A stretch of DNA of 64,000 nt from assembly GCF_009857915.1 (NCBI RefSeq), contig NZ_WWCM01000008.1, forward strand, positions 172,804 to 236,803. The letters run 5' to 3'. This document shows positions 47,563 through 57,204 of the stretch, in pieces; within the stretch, counting starts at the first letter, position 1, and every line of letters starts with the position of its first letter. Origin of the DNA: Duganella qianjiadongensis. GTDB lineage: Bacteria > Pseudomonadota > Gammaproteobacteria > Burkholderiales > Burkholderiaceae_D. The notes below the pieces were generated by a model. That model was not told the DNA's origin. It did not search any database and saw only the letters and a program-made list of their open reading frames with translations. A program made the position numbers and the translations under genes.

Positions 47563-48576
47563 ATGACGCTAGCAACCACCGGCAGCAAGCCGTTAAACAT
47601 TCTGCTGGTGCGCGTTTCCTCGCTGGGCGACGTGCTGCACAACCTGCCGATGGTGGCCGACATTGCCCGCCACTACCCCGATGCGAATATCGACTGGGTA
47701 GTGGAGGAGGGCTATGTCAGTCTGGTGCGGCTCAATGCGCGGGTACGCAACATCATCCCGTTTGCGCTGCGGCGCTGGCGCAAGAGTCTGGGCAAGCCGG
47801 AAACCCGCGCCGAAATCAAGGCTTTCTGGCGCACCCTGCGCCAGCAGCAGTACGACTATGTATTCGATACCCAGGGCCTGCTCAAGACCGGCGTCATCAT
47901 GGGCGCGGCGCGCATCGTGCCCGCTGGCCGCAAAGTGGGCCTGGCCAACGGTAGCGAAGGTTCGGGCTACGAAGGCATCTCACGCATTTTTCATAACCTC
48001 AGCGTGCCGACCGACCCGCGCACCCACGCGGTGGCGCGCGGCCGCATCGTGGCCGGTGCAGCGCTGGGCTATGCCGTCGATACGCCGGCCGATTTCGGCC
48101 TGCCCGACGTGTCGCCCGATGAGCCGCGTCCGGACTGGATGCCGGCCGAGCCGTATGCCGTGTACTTCCACGGCACGGCGCGCGACGCCAAGAAATGGGC
48201 GCCGGAGAACTGGATTGCGCTGGGGCGCGCACTGGCGCCTATGCCTATCCTGCTGCCATGGGGTTCGCCGAAGGAACTGGCAGAAGCGCAGGCGCTGGCC
48301 GCTGGCCTGCCGAACGCGCGCGTACTGCCGAAATTATCCATGGCCGACGCCATGCTGCTGGCGCGGCACGCCGGGCTGGTGATAGGCGTCGATACGGGGC
48401 TGACCCACATCGCGGCGGCTTTCGTGCGGCCGACGGTGGAAATCTATGCCGATTCGCCGCGCTGGAAGACCGAAGGCAACTGGTCGCCGCGCATCATCAA
48501 TCTGGGCGATCAGGGCACGCCGCCTGCCGTGGCCGAAGTGCTGGCTGCAGCCCGCAGCCTGCTGGGGCAGAGTTAA
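47563..48576 (+). CDS. waaC: Lipopolysaccharide heptosyltransferase I
   Basis: A 337-residue GT9 enzyme that adds the first L-glycero-D-manno-heptose to Kdo in the inner core. LLVRVSSLGDVLHNLPMV is the GT9 N-terminus. Residues about 265-290 (LIGVDTGLTHIAAAF-type segment) hold the donor-binding Asp and the TH motif. Full length. Its partner gmhB, for heptose precursor synthesis, is encoded at 51919-52485. The waaA gene follows after 17 bases. Confidence 0.95.
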   Translation: MTLATTGSKPLNILLVRVSSLGDVLHNLPMVADIARHYPDANIDWVVEEGYVSLVRLNARVRNIIPFALRRWRKSLGKPETRAEIKAFWRTLRQQQYDYVFDTQGLLKTGVIMGAARIVPAGRKVGLANGSEGSGYEGISRIFHNLSVPTDPRTHAVARGRIVAGAALGYAVDTPADFGLPDVSPDEPRPDWMPAEPYAVYFHGTARDAKKWAPENWIALGRALAPMPILLPWGSPKELAEAQALAAGLPNARVLPKLSMADAMLLARHAGLVIGVDTGLTHIAAAFVRPTVEIYADSPRWKTEGNWSPRIINLGDQGTPPAVAEVLAAARSLLGQS

Positions 48577-48593
48577 GAGCAGCAGGCATTACT

Positions 48594-49928
48594 ATGCGAT
48601 TGATCTATTCCTTACTCTGGTGGCTGGCTTTGCCGCTGGTGCTGGCCCGTCTGTGGCTGCGTGGCCGTAAAGAGCCCGGCTACCGCCAGCACTGGGGTGA
48701 ACGGCTGGGCTTTTATGGCGCGCCCATGGCGGGCGCAGGGCCGGTACTGTGGGTGCACGCCGTGTCGGTGGGCGAAACCCGCGCCGCCGAGCCGCTGGTG
48801 GATGCCCTGCTGGCTGCCTATCCGGCCAGCCGCATCATTCTCACCCACATGACGCCGACCGGTCGCGCCACCGGCAAAGCCCTGTTTGCGCGCCATGGCG
48901 AGCGTTTGCAGCAAGCCTATCTGCCGTACGATACGGCCAGCATGGTGGGACGGTTTATCCGTCACTTCCGCCCGGCTATCTGCATTCTGATGGAGACGGA
49001 GGTGTGGCCTAACCTGATCGCTGTCTGCGCTGCACGTAGTGTGCCGGTAGTACTGGCCAATGCCCGATTGTCCGAGCGTTCGCTGCGCAAATCGCGCCGC
49101 CTTGGTACGCTGCTGCTCGATGCGGCGCGCGGCATAACACTGGTGGCGGCACAGACCCAGGGCGACGCCGAGCGGGTGCGCTCGCTCGGTGTGGCGCGGG
49201 TTGCGGTTACGGGCAGCATCAAGTTCGATGTCGTGGTGGCGCCAGCGGCGCTGGAAACCGGTGCACGCCTGCGCAGCGCCATCGGCGCGCGTCCCGTGCT
49301 GCTGTGCGCCAGCACGCGCGAAGGCGAAGAAGAGCTGATACTGGCGGCCTTCCAGCAGGCGCGTGCTAGCTTGCCGTCCGATGTGCTGCTGCTGATCGTG
49401 CCGCGTCATCCGCAGCGCTTCGCCGATGTGGAAGCGATGGTCGCTGGCAGGGGTTTGCGCGTGCAGCGCCGCAGCACGCTGGCGCTGGCGCCGGCTGGCG
49501 CTGCGCAGCAGGGCGCTGATGCAGCCGGCCGCGCCACGCTGCCAGCCGATACTGATGTGCTGCTGGGCGACTCGATGGGTGAAATGTTCGCCTATTACGC
49601 AGCCTGCGATTGCGCTTTTGTGGGCGGCAGCCTGCTGCCGCTGGGCGGGCAGAATCTGATAGAACCGGCAGCGCTGGGCAAGCCCGTGCTGATCGGCCCG
49701 CACACCTTCAACTTTGCGCTGGTGACGGAAGATGCGCTGACCGCCGGCGGTGCCGTGCGGGTAGCTGATGCCGCGCAGCTGATGCAGACGGCAGCGCGCC
49801 TGCTGAACGACGCCACTGCACGCGACAGCATGGGCCAGCAGGCGCTAGCCTTCGCCAACCAGCACCGCGGCGCCACCGCCCGCACGCTGGCTTTGTTGCC
49901 GGACTTAATCGTAGTTCCGCACCCGTAA
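48594..49928 (+). CDS. waaA: 3-deoxy-D-manno-octulosonic acid transferase
   Basis: A 444-residue GT30 transferase that adds Kdo to lipid A. MRLIYSLLWWLALPLVLARL is a membrane-associating N-terminus and gives the start at 48594; the frame is open further upstream, inside waaC. GYRQHWGERLGFYG, WVHAVSVGETRAAEPLV and ILMETEVWPNL are conserved boxes. GGSLLPLGGQNLIEPAALGKP is the C-terminal donor-binding signature. Confidence 0.95.
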   Translation: MRLIYSLLWWLALPLVLARLWLRGRKEPGYRQHWGERLGFYGAPMAGAGPVLWVHAVSVGETRAAEPLVDALLAAYPASRIILTHMTPTGRATGKALFARHGERLQQAYLPYDTASMVGRFIRHFRPAICILMETEVWPNLIAVCAARSVPVVLANARLSERSLRKSRRLGTLLLDAARGITLVAAQTQGDAERVRSLGVARVAVTGSIKFDVVVAPAALETGARLRSAIGARPVLLCASTREGEEELILAAFQQARASLPSDVLLLIVPRHPQRFADVEAMVAGRGLRVQRRSTLALAPAGAAQQGADAAGRATLPADTDVLLGDSMGEMFAYYAACDCAFVGGSLLPLGGQNLIEPAALGKPVLIGPHTFNFALVTEDALTAGGAVRVADAAQLMQTAARLLNDATARDSMGQQALAFANQHRGATARTLALLPDLIVVPHP

Positions 49929-49996
49929 AATTCCGCTATTGCTACCGGTGACTACCGACGTCTGCATCAGATTAAGGAGACGCGCCGATATCGGCC

Positions 49997-50002
49997 TATA
50001 AT
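49997..50002 (+). promoter_or_regulatory. Candidate -10 box for the small ORF at 50009
   Basis: A perfect TATAAT lies six bases upstream of the ATG at 50009. If used, transcription would start about at that A, giving a leaderless message. No good -35 hexamer is found at the standard spacing, so the call is tentative. Confidence 0.35.
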
Positions 50003-50008
50003 TTCGGC

Positions 50009-50200
50009 ATGACTAAGCTAACTTTCCCTATTAGTCGGCAGCAAGCTTCTCTGTCGGAGAGAGTGTTTGCTGGCCCGCAAAATGAGGCGGAACAGCGACT
50101 ACAGGCCCTAATTCTGGATGGCGTGAACAGTGGCCCTGAGCTTGAGCTCAGTATTGCCGAACTCATCACCGAATTGCGCAAGCACCTAGGCCTCGCGTGA
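50009..50200 (+). CDS. Small conserved-looking protein, weakly ParD antitoxin-like
   Basis: A 63-residue ORF between waaA and a convergent metallopeptidase gene, with whose stop it nearly abuts. LILDGVNSGPELELSIAELITELRK weakly resembles the C-terminal part of ParD-type antitoxins (Gly-x-x-SGP followed by a helix), but the usual ribbon-helix-helix N-terminus is not evident and no parE-like toxin adjoins it. No ribosome binding site is at standard distance from the ATG. AAGGAG at 49974-49979 is too far upstream. Either a leaderless start or a non-coding frame is possible. Function not recognised. Confidence 0.45.
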   Translation: MTKLTFPISRQQASLSERVFAGPQNEAEQRLQALILDGVNSGPELELSIAELITELRKHLGLA

Positions 50201-50202
50201 GA

Positions 50203-51141
50203 TCAGGGGAAGAGTACGGGCAGCTCCTGCGCGCGCTTGCGCAGCAGGTTGCGGGCTTCTTCGTATTCGGGATAGATCTGGCCTACCGTGTTCCAGAAGC
50301 GGGCGCTGTGGTTCATTTCGAGGATGTGCGCCAGTTCGTGCGCGATCACGTAGTCGATCAGCGGCAGCGAGAAGTGGATCAGTTTCCAGTTCAGGCGGAT
50401 TTTGCGTTCAGCCGTACACGAGCCCCAGCGCGTGCCGGCCGACGACAGGCCGAAAGCGCTGTAGCGCACGCCCAGCCGCTCGGCATACAGGTCTAGCCGC
50501 TGCACGAATAGCTGCTTGGCTTCCTGCTGGTACCACGCCTTGACGCGCTCCTTGAGCAGTTCTTCCGTCGCGCCGGGCACCAGTATCATGGTCAGGGTGC
50601 GGGTGGCGGCATCATAGCTGGCCCGGTTGCGGCCACCTACCAGCAGGCGCAGGCTGATGTCGGCCCCCAGATAGGGTATCCTGGCGCCGTCTATCCATTC
50701 CACCGGCGGCTTTTCCAGCCGTGCCGCACGGCGCTCGCGCCGCTCCTTGAGTTTGCTTAGTATCCAGTGCTGCTTGGCGTTGATTGCGTTATCGATTTCG
50801 GCAATGCTGACGCGCTTGGGCGCGGTGATGCGCAAACCCTCATCGTCGATCATGAAGCCTATCGAGCGGCGGGTAGAGCGGCGCAGCGAATATTCGAGTA
50901 CGAAGTCGCCCACCATGAGCTGGCGTTTGGGTGGCTGCTCCGCCGTGGGCGGCTTAGCGCTGCGCGGCTTGAGGGGAACCGCAGTTTGCGGTGGTGCGAC
51001 GTAGGGAGAAACCGGTGGCGGCTGGCGTGGTGTGCCGCCGGATGGAGTAGTCCATACCGCTTCGGTATAGACGGGCCGCGCAGGCGCTGCTTCGCGGCCG
51101 AACAGATCGAGCTGGCTGGTGTCCGGCTTGGCCGGTTGCAC
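50203..51141 (-). CDS. YgjP-like M48-family metallopeptidase
   Basis: An about 312-residue protein of the DUF45/YgjP type, with the zinc-binding motif HELAHILEMNHSARFW near the C-terminus, preceded by GTRWGSCTAERKIRLNWKL. Residues about 20-110 are a Pro-rich, variable N-terminal stretch. The start is uncertain: the ORF runs into plsC on the same strand, and the first plausible start is the GTG at 51141, which lies just past the plsC stop (51159-51161). YgjP-like proteins are putative peptidases of unknown substrate. Confidence 0.8.
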   Translation of the reverse strand: MQPAKPDTSQLDLFGREAAPARPVYTEAVWTTPSGGTPRQPPPVSPYVAPPQTAVPLKPRSAKPPTAEQPPKRQLMVGDFVLEYSLRRSTRRSIGFMIDDEGLRITAPKRVSIAEIDNAINAKQHWILSKLKERRERRAARLEKPPVEWIDGARIPYLGADISLRLLVGGRNRASYDAATRTLTMILVPGATEELLKERVKAWYQQEAKQLFVQRLDLYAERLGVRYSAFGLSSAGTRWGSCTAERKIRLNWKLIHFSLPLIDYVIAHELAHILEMNHSARFWNTVGQIYPEYEEARNLLRKRAQELPVLFP

Positions 51142-51158
51142 CAGCGTCGCCAGATCGT

Positions 51159-51899
51159 CTAGCCAGCGTTGTAGACGTGGGGCGAAATGACGCGCATTTC
51201 TGATTCTATCCAATTTTCCACCTGTTGCATCATCGATTCCGGGGTCTGGCCCTCCGGAGAAATCGGTTTGCCTATCGATACTGTAACAAGACCGGGGCGT
51301 TTGATGAAAGAGTTTTTTGGCCAGCATTCGCCGGAATTATGCGCGATCGGTACGACCACGGCGCCCGTTTCGATAGCGAGGCGGGTGCCGCCGCTTTTGT
51401 ATTTGCCTGCCTGCCCAACAGGGATGCGGGTCCCTTCCGGGAACATGATGATCCACTGGCCGTCGGCGAGGCGGCGCTTGCCGTGCCGGACCACGTGCTG
51501 GAAGGCGTTCTTGCCCTGCGAGCGGTCAATCGGGATCATGCGCAGCAGCGCCATGGCCCAGCCGAAGAAGGGAATGTAGAGGATCTCTTTTTTGAACACG
51601 AACACCAGCGGGCGTGGCAGGTTAGGCAGCAGGAAGATGGTTTCCCATGCCGACTGGTGCTTGGCCAGCACCACGGCCGGTGCGTCCGGGAAGTTCTCGG
51701 CGCCTTTGATTTCGTAGCGGATGCCGCAGATGACCTTGAGGCACCAGATCATGAATACGTTCCAGCGGGCGGTGACGTAGAAGCGCTGGTTGTAGGGCAG
51801 CGGCGCCGCGAGGAAGCACACGCAGGCCCAGACGATGGTGGAGATCACCATGATGATGGTGAAAATCAGGGAACGCAGAAACAGTACGGGATGACCCAA
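51159..51899 (-). CDS. plsC: 1-acyl-sn-glycerol-3-phosphate acyltransferase
   Basis: A 246-residue membrane acyltransferase that turns lysophosphatidate into phosphatidate. An N-terminal membrane helix (LRSLIFTIIMVISTIVWAC) is followed by LAKHQSAWETIFLL, the catalytic HX4D/E motif with Glu at the acidic position. FPEGTRIPVGQAGKYKSGG is the second motif. The frame opens at TTG 51911, but a GGAG at 51906-51909 is well placed for the TTG at 51899, so I take that start. It follows gmhB after about 20 bases, and the acyltransferase at 39547 is a paralogue. Confidence 0.88.
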   Translation of the reverse strand: MGHPVLFLRSLIFTIIMVISTIVWACVCFLAAPLPYNQRFYVTARWNVFMIWCLKVICGIRYEIKGAENFPDAPAVVLAKHQSAWETIFLLPNLPRPLVFVFKKEILYIPFFGWAMALLRMIPIDRSQGKNAFQHVVRHGKRRLADGQWIIMFPEGTRIPVGQAGKYKSGGTRLAIETGAVVVPIAHNSGECWPKNSFIKRPGLVTVSIGKPISPEGQTPESMMQQVENWIESEMRVISPHVYNAG

Positions 51900-51918
51900 T
51901 GCAGACTCCAAAAACAGT

Positions 51919-52485
51919 TTAGCTGGCCGAGGACGAGGCAGCTGCTTCGTTACTCTTGAGCAGATGGTTGACCATGGCGGCGAGGTCGGGGAAGACCATG
52001 GTGCCGGGCGGCAGACCGCCCGTGGCCTGGGTCTTTTCGCCTTTGCCGGTCAACACCAGATAAGGGATGCAGCCGCTGACAAAGCCGGCCTGCAGATCGC
52101 GCAGCGAATCGCCCACGGTGGGCACGCCTTTCAGGCTGATCTTGTAGCGCTGCGAGATTTCCGTGAACATGCCCGGCTTCGGTTTGCGGCAATCGCAGTT
52201 GTCGGCGCCGGCGTGCGGACAGAAGAAAATGGCATCGATGCTGGCGCCTACCTGCTGGGCCAGATTGTGCAGCTTCTGGTGGATGGCGTTGAGGGTGGCC
52301 ATGTCGAACAGCTCGCGCGCAATGCCGGACTGGTTGGAGGCCACCACCACCTTGTAGCCCGCCTGATTCAGCCGGGCGATCGCTTCCAGCGAACCGGGTA
52401 CAGGGATCCACTCGGCCGGCGATTTGATGAAATCCGGCGAGTCGTGGTTGATAACGCCGTCGCGATCAAGAATGATCAGTTTCAT
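51919..52485 (-). CDS. gmhB: D-glycero-beta-D-manno-heptose-1,7-bisphosphate 7-phosphatase
   Basis: A 188-residue HAD-family phosphatase of the ADP-heptose pathway. DRDGVIN (7-13) holds the nucleophile Asp7 and Asp9. SNQSGIAR is the second motif and CPHAGADNCDCRKPKPGM is the zinc-binding loop typical of GmhB. VGDSLRDLQAG is the last HAD motif. Start at 52485 (MKLIILDRDG). It follows glyS with almost no gap. Supplies precursor for waaC. Confidence 0.93.
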   Translation of the reverse strand: MKLIILDRDGVINHDSPDFIKSPAEWIPVPGSLEAIARLNQAGYKVVVASNQSGIARELFDMATLNAIHQKLHNLAQQVGASIDAIFFCPHAGADNCDCRKPKPGMFTEISQRYKISLKGVPTVGDSLRDLQAGFVSGCIPYLVLTGKGEKTQATGGLPPGTMVFPDLAAMVNHLLKSNEAAASSSAS

Positions 52486-52500
52486 GGACGGCGTTCCCAT

Positions 52501-54609
52501 TTAGGCCGCCAGCTTGGAAATGTCGGCCACGCGGTTCAGCATGCCGTGCAGCGACGACAGCAGCGCCAGACGGTTGTTGCGCAGTGCTACATCCTCGGCC
52601 ATCACCATCACGTCGTTGAAGAAGGCGTCGACGTCGTCACGCAGCTGGGCCAGCGTTTTCAGCGTGCCGGTGAAGTCGCCCTGGGCGAAGGCCGCATCGA
52701 CCTGCGGCAGTACGCGTACCACGGCGGCATGCAGATTTTTCTCGGCCACGTCCTGCAGCAGCGCGCTGTTCACGCCTGCGCCGCCAGTGGCAGCCAGCGC
52801 TTCTTCGTTCTTCTTCAGGATGTTGGTGATGCGCTTGTTGGCAGCAGCCAGCGAGGCGGACTCCGGCAGCGCGGCGAAAGCCTGTACCGCTTCCAGACGC
52901 TGCACGATGTCGTCCAGACGGTCCGGATTCTGCGCCACGACGGCTTCGATCTCGTTAGGCGAGAAGCCACGTTCGCGCAGGATGCCGCGCAGACGGTCGA
53001 TCATGAACACGGTCACTTCGGCCGACGGGTCTTTGAAGCCGGCCACGTCGCCGAACAGCGCAGCAGCTTGCGCCAGCAGGGTGCTGATGGCCAGCGGCAG
53101 ACGTTTTTCGATCAGCATGCGCAGCACGCCCAGCGCGTGGCGGCGCAGTGCGAACGGGTCTTTGTCGCCGGTCGGCGCCAGACCGATGGCCCAGATGCCA
53201 ACCAGCGTTTCCAGTTTGTCGGCCAGTGCCACGGCGGTGCCGGTCACGGTGGTAGGCAGAGCATCGCCGGCGAAGCGCGGCTGGTAGTGCTCGGAGGCGG
53301 CCAGCGCCACATCTTCGTGCTCGCCGTCGTTGCGGGCGTAATAGGTGCCCATGATGCCTTGCAGCTCGGGGAATTCACCCACCATTTCCGTCACCAGATC
53401 GGCCTTGGACAGTTTGGCAGCGCGGGTCGCCAGTGCCGCATCGCCGCCGATGGCTGCAGCGATGAAGGCAGCCAGTTTGGCCACGCGCTCGCCGCGTGCG
53501 GCTTGCGTGCCGAGCTTGTTGTGATAGACGATTTTTTCCAGCAGCGGCAGACGCGATTCCAGCGTCTTCTTGCGGTCCTGCTCGAAGAAGAACTTGGCGT
53601 CGGACAGGCGCGGACGCACCACGCGCTCGTTACCGTCGATGATGGCTGCCGGGGTATCGGTGGCGATGTTGGAAACGATCAGGAAGCGCGAGCGCAGCTT
53701 GCCCTTGCTGTCGGTCAGCGCGAAGTATTTCTGGTTGGTCTGCATGGTCAGGATCAGGCATTCCTGCGGCACCGCCAGATATTCTTCTTCGAATTTGCAT
53801 TCATAGACCACCGGCCATTCGACCAGCGCAGCCACTTCGTCCAGCAGGGCTTCCGGCATCAGCACGGTGTCGCTGCCCGCTTTGGCCAGCAGTTCGGCGC
53901 GGATTTTTTCCTTGCGCTGTTCGACGCTGGCCAGCACCTTACCGGCGCCTTCCAGCGTGGCGGCGTAGCTGTCGGCATCGGCGATGGTGACCATCCGCTG
54001 GCCCGGCGCGGTCAGGAAGCGGTGGCCTTCGCTGACGTTGGAAGCGGTCAGCCCCAGCAGAGTCAGCGGAATCACGGTAGCGCCATGCAGGGCGATCAGG
54101 CTGTGGGCCGGACGCACGAACTGCACGGTGCTGCCATCGGGACGCTGGTAGCTCATCACTTTTGGAATCGGCAGCTTGGCGACGGATTCTTCCAGTGCCG
54201 CCTGCAGGCCGCTTTGCAGCGCGCTACCGGCTGCCGTGTAGGTGTAGAAGAAGCTTTCGGCCTTGCCGTCCTGGGCGCGTTCCAGATCGGCCACTTGCAG
54301 GTCAGGGAAGCCCAGTGCTGCCAGCTTCTTGGCCAGCGGTGCCGTCGGGTTGCCATGGGCGTCCAGCGCCACGGCGACCGGCAGCACTTTTTCGCGGATG
54401 GATTTATCGGGCGAAGTGGCGCGCACTTTGGTGATGGAGACGGCCAGACGGCGTGGCGAGGCGAACGGGGTGGCGACGCTGTCGGCTTCGAGGAAGTCGC
54501 GCGATTTCAGGCCGTTGACGATGCCGGCGGCGAACGCTGCGCCCAGTTTGGCGAGCGCCTTCGGTGGCAGTTCTTCGGTCAGCAGTTCGATGAGCAGAGT
54601 TTGAGTCAT
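52501..54609 (-). CDS. glyS: Glycine-tRNA ligase, beta subunit
   Basis: A 702-residue beta subunit of the tetrameric bacterial glycyl-tRNA synthetase. [20 protein letters not shown] at the N-terminus and [37 protein letters not shown] and [20 protein letters not shown] in the middle are family motifs. The C-terminal anticodon-binding domain follows. It lies 14 bases after glyQ, with which it forms the enzyme. Confidence 0.97.
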   Translation of the reverse strand: MTQTLLIELLTEELPPKALAKLGAAFAAGIVNGLKSRDFLEADSVATPFASPRRLAVSITKVRATSPDKSIREKVLPVAVALDAHGNPTAPLAKKLAALGFPDLQVADLERAQDGKAESFFYTYTAAGSALQSGLQAALEESVAKLPIPKVMSYQRPDGSTVQFVRPAHSLIALHGATVIPLTLLGLTASNVSEGHRFLTAPGQRMVTIADADSYAATLEGAGKVLASVEQRKEKIRAELLAKAGSDTVLMPEALLDEVAALVEWPVVYECKFEEEYLAVPQECLILTMQTNQKYFALTDSKGKLRSRFLIVSNIATDTPAAIIDGNERVVRPRLSDAKFFFEQDRKKTLESRLPLLEKIVYHNKLGTQAARGERVAKLAAFIAAAIGGDAALATRAAKLSKADLVTEMVGEFPELQGIMGTYYARNDGEHEDVALAASEHYQPRFAGDALPTTVTGTAVALADKLETLVGIWAIGLAPTGDKDPFALRRHALGVLRMLIEKRLPLAISTLLAQAAALFGDVAGFKDPSAEVTVFMIDRLRGILRERGFSPNEIEAVVAQNPDRLDDIVQRLEAVQAFAALPESASLAAANKRITNILKKNEEALAATGGAGVNSALLQDVAEKNLHAAVVRVLPQVDAAFAQGDFTGTLKTLAQLRDDVDAFFNDVMVMAEDVALRNNRLALLSSLHGMLNRVADISKLAA

Positions 54610-54623
54610 AAGATATATACGGT

Positions 54624-55544
54624 TTATTCAGCGGCGGCAGCGTTGGCCTGGGCAGGCAGCATAGGGAAGCCCAGACGTTCGCGCGAATCGTAGTAAGCCT
54701 GTGCAACCAGACGCGACAGCGCGCGCACACGGCCGATGTAGGCAGCGCGTTCCGTCACGGAGATGGCGCCTCGGGCGTCCAGCAGGTTGAAGCTGTGCGA
54801 AGCTTTCATGATCTGCTCGTAGGCTGGCAGAGTCAGCTGGGCTTCGATCAGGCGTTTGGCTTCCGATTCGTGATTGTTGAACTGGGTGAACAGCAGTTCC
54901 GTGTTCGAGTGCTCGAAGTTATAGGCCGATTGCTCCACTTCATTCTGGTGGAAGACGTCGCCGTATTTGAGCACTTTGGTCTCGCCGTTTTCTTCCCACG
55001 TAGTCCAGATCAGGTCGTACATATTTTCCACGCCCTGCAGATACATGGCCAGACGCTCGACACCGTAGGTGATTTCGCCCAGCACGGGCTTGCAGTCCAG
55101 ACCGCCCACTTGCTGGAAGTAGGTGAACTGGGTCACTTCCATGCCGTTCAGCCAGACTTCCCAGCCCAGACCCCAGGCGCCCAGGGTAGGCGATTCCCAG
55201 TCGTCTTCGACGAAACGCACGTCATTCTGTTTCAGATCCAGACCCAGCGCTTCCAGCGAACCCAGATACAGGTCGAGGATGTTTTCCGGCGCCGGCTTCA
55301 TCACCACCTGATACTGGTAGTAGTGCTGGCCACGGTTAGGGTTTTCGCCATAGCGGCCATCTTTGGGACGGCGCGATGGCTGCACATAGGCAGCGCGCCA
55401 GGGTTCCGGGCCGATCGCGCGCAGGAAGGTGCCGGTGTGGAAGGTGCCCGCACCCACTTCCATATCGTAGGGCTGGAGCAGGGCGCAGCCTTGCTTGTCC
55501 CAGTAGGTTTGCAAGGTCAGGATAATTTGTTGAAATGTCAGCAT
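54624..55544 (-). CDS. glyQ: Glycine-tRNA ligase, alpha subunit
   Basis: A 306-residue catalytic subunit. The N-terminus [21 protein letters not shown] and [20 protein letters not shown] are signatures of bacterial Gly[20 protein letters not shown] and [20 protein letters not shown] complete the class II core. The start codon is ATG at 55542-55544. It is the first gene of glyQ-glyS-gmhB-plsC. Confidence 0.97.
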   Translation of the reverse strand: MLTFQQIILTLQTYWDKQGCALLQPYDMEVGAGTFHTGTFLRAIGPEPWRAAYVQPSRRPKDGRYGENPNRGQHYYQYQVVMKPAPENILDLYLGSLEALGLDLKQNDVRFVEDDWESPTLGAWGLGWEVWLNGMEVTQFTYFQQVGGLDCKPVLGEITYGVERLAMYLQGVENMYDLIWTTWEENGETKVLKYGDVFHQNEVEQSAYNFEHSNTELLFTQFNNHESEAKRLIEAQLTLPAYEQIMKASHSFNLLDARGAISVTERAAYIGRVRALSRLVAQAYYDSRERLGFPMLPAQANAAAAE

Positions 55545-55635
55545 CTTGTGTCGTCAAAGGCGCGGCCTGTGGGCGCGCGGTGTGAGGTTCGCTAAAAAAA
55601 CAATTTTAGCGGGTTTTACTGGGAGCCTGTAGAGA

Positions 55636-57204
55636 TTAAGCGGCTTTTGGCCCCTTTTTTGTGCGCTGCGACCAAAACCATGCCGCTCCCAGCGAGACGA
55701 TGGTGAGCAGCAGCAACAGGCGGTTGCCCCAGAGAATGTAAGGGGTGTTGCCCTGCATGCCTTGCACGCGGGCGGCCAGCGTGCCGGTCTGGTTGACCGG
55801 CAATTGATGCAGCACCTGTCCGCGGCCATCGATCACGGCGGTGGCACCGGTATTGGTGGCGCGCAGCATGGGGCGGCCCGTTTCCAGCGTGCGCATCTGC
55901 GAAATCTGCAAATGCTGGGGGATGGCGATGGTGTCGCCAAACCATGCAAGATTGGAAATATTCAGCAGCACGGTAGCGGGCTGCTGGCCCGCCGCGGGCT
56001 GGCGCAGCTGGGCGGCGATTTCTTCGCCGAACAGGTCTTCGTAGCAGATATTGGGCAGCACGCGCTGGTCGCGTACGCTGAAAGCGGGCTGGATGGCGGC
56101 GCCGCTGGTCTGGTCGCCGAGCGGGATGGCCATCAGATCGACGAACCAGCGGAAACCCAGCGGTATGAATTCGCCGAACGGCACCAGATGGTGCTTGTCG
56201 TAGCGGTAGTAGCTGGCGCCCGGCTGGCCGGTAATGCCCAGTACACTGTTGAAATAGGCGGTCTGGCTGTCGGCGACGGGGATGCCGAGGATGAGCTGGC
56301 TGCCGGTGCGATGAAGGAATTCCGTCACGGTCGGCAGGTAGTCGGTGGGCAGTTGCTGGGGCAGCATGACGATGGCCGTTTCCGGCGTGGCGATCAGGTC
56401 GGCCGGGGCTGCCATGATGGCGCGCTGATATTGCGTGATGGCCGCCGCCACATGGGCGCCATTGAATTTTTCATCCTGTGGCACATTGCCTTGTAGCAGG
56501 CGCACGCTGATAGGCTGGCCTTGCGGCGTGGTCCACTGGAGGAAACTCAGGGCGGCACCACCGGCCAGCGTGGTTACGGCCACAGCGGCAGCTATCAAGC
56601 GGGTACGGTGGAAAGTCAGCAGCAGGGCGCCGGCCAGCGTGGCGGCCAGCCAGCCCAGACCGTACATGCCGATGATGGGGGCGAAACCGGCTAGCGGGCT
56701 GTGGTTGTGCGCATAGCCGGCGGACAGCCACGGGAAACCCGTGAATAGCCAGCCGCGCAGCCATTCGGCCAGCGTCCAGCAGGCCGGTAACACTAGCAGA
56801 TTGGCGGCAGCCAGCGGCAAGGCCCAGCGCTGGCGCAGCCAGGCTGCGCCGCCCATGGCCAGCGCCACGTACAGGCCCATGGCAGCGGCCAGCAGCAGTA
56901 CGGCCAGTGCCGCCAGCGGTGCGGCCATGCCGCCATAGGTATGCAGGGAAACGTAGAGCCAGTGCGTACCGGCTGCGGTCCAGCCCAGACCGAAGGCCCA
57001 GCCGATCAGGGCGGCGCTCTTCACGCCGTCGCTGCGCAGCACCTGATAGAACAGGGTCGCCAGGCCCATGATCTGCAGCGGCCACCAGCCGAACGGGGCA
57101 AACGCGAATACGCACAGGGCACCGGCGATTGCCGTGATGGTCATGCGGCCGCGGGTGGAGCGCTGCGGCCGAGGCTGGTTCGGATCGGTACGGCGAAAAC
57201 GCAT
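55636..57204 (-). CDS. lnt: Apolipoprotein N-acyltransferase
   Basis: A 522-residue inner-membrane enzyme adding the third acyl chain to lipoproteins. About six membrane helices fill residues 1-210, and the nitrilase-like periplasmic domain follows. The catalytic triad is visible: Glu275 (TPETAIVML), Lys337 (DKHHLVPFGE) and Cys387 (NICYEDLFGEE). The start overlaps the corC stop by one base. Full length. Confidence 0.95.
   Translation of the reverse strand: MRFRRTDPNQPRPQRSTRGRMTITAIAGALCVFAFAPFGWWPLQIMGLATLFYQVLRSDGVKSAALIGWAFGLGWTAAGTHWLYVSLHTYGGMAAPLAALAVLLLAAAMGLYVALAMGGAAWLRQRWALPLAAANLLVLPACWTLAEWLRGWLFTGFPWLSAGYAHNHSPLAGFAPIIGMYGLGWLAATLAGALLLTFHRTRLIAAAVAVTTLAGGAALSFLQWTTPQGQPISVRLLQGNVPQDEKFNGAHVAAAITQYQRAIMAAPADLIATPETAIVMLPQQLPTDYLPTVTEFLHRTGSQLILGIPVADSQTAYFNSVLGITGQPGASYYRYDKHHLVPFGEFIPLGFRWFVDLMAIPLGDQTSGAAIQPAFSVRDQRVLPNICYEDLFGEEIAAQLRQPAAGQQPATVLLNISNLAWFGDTIAIPQHLQISQMRTLETGRPMLRATNTGATAVIDGRGQVLHQLPVNQTGTLAARVQGMQGNTPYILWGNRLLLLLTIVSLGAAWFWSQRTKKGPKAA

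Noticed and set aside
45075..47663. An 860-codon minus-strand frame across the WecA-like and mutase genes
   Set aside because: Both plus-strand proteins have clear catalytic motifs. The antisense product is His/Gln/Arg-rich with no recognisable domain.
51964..54693. A 909-codon plus-strand frame antisense to gmhB and glyS
   Set aside because: glyS and gmhB are certain. The antisense frame is Gln/Gly/His-rich and spans two genes.
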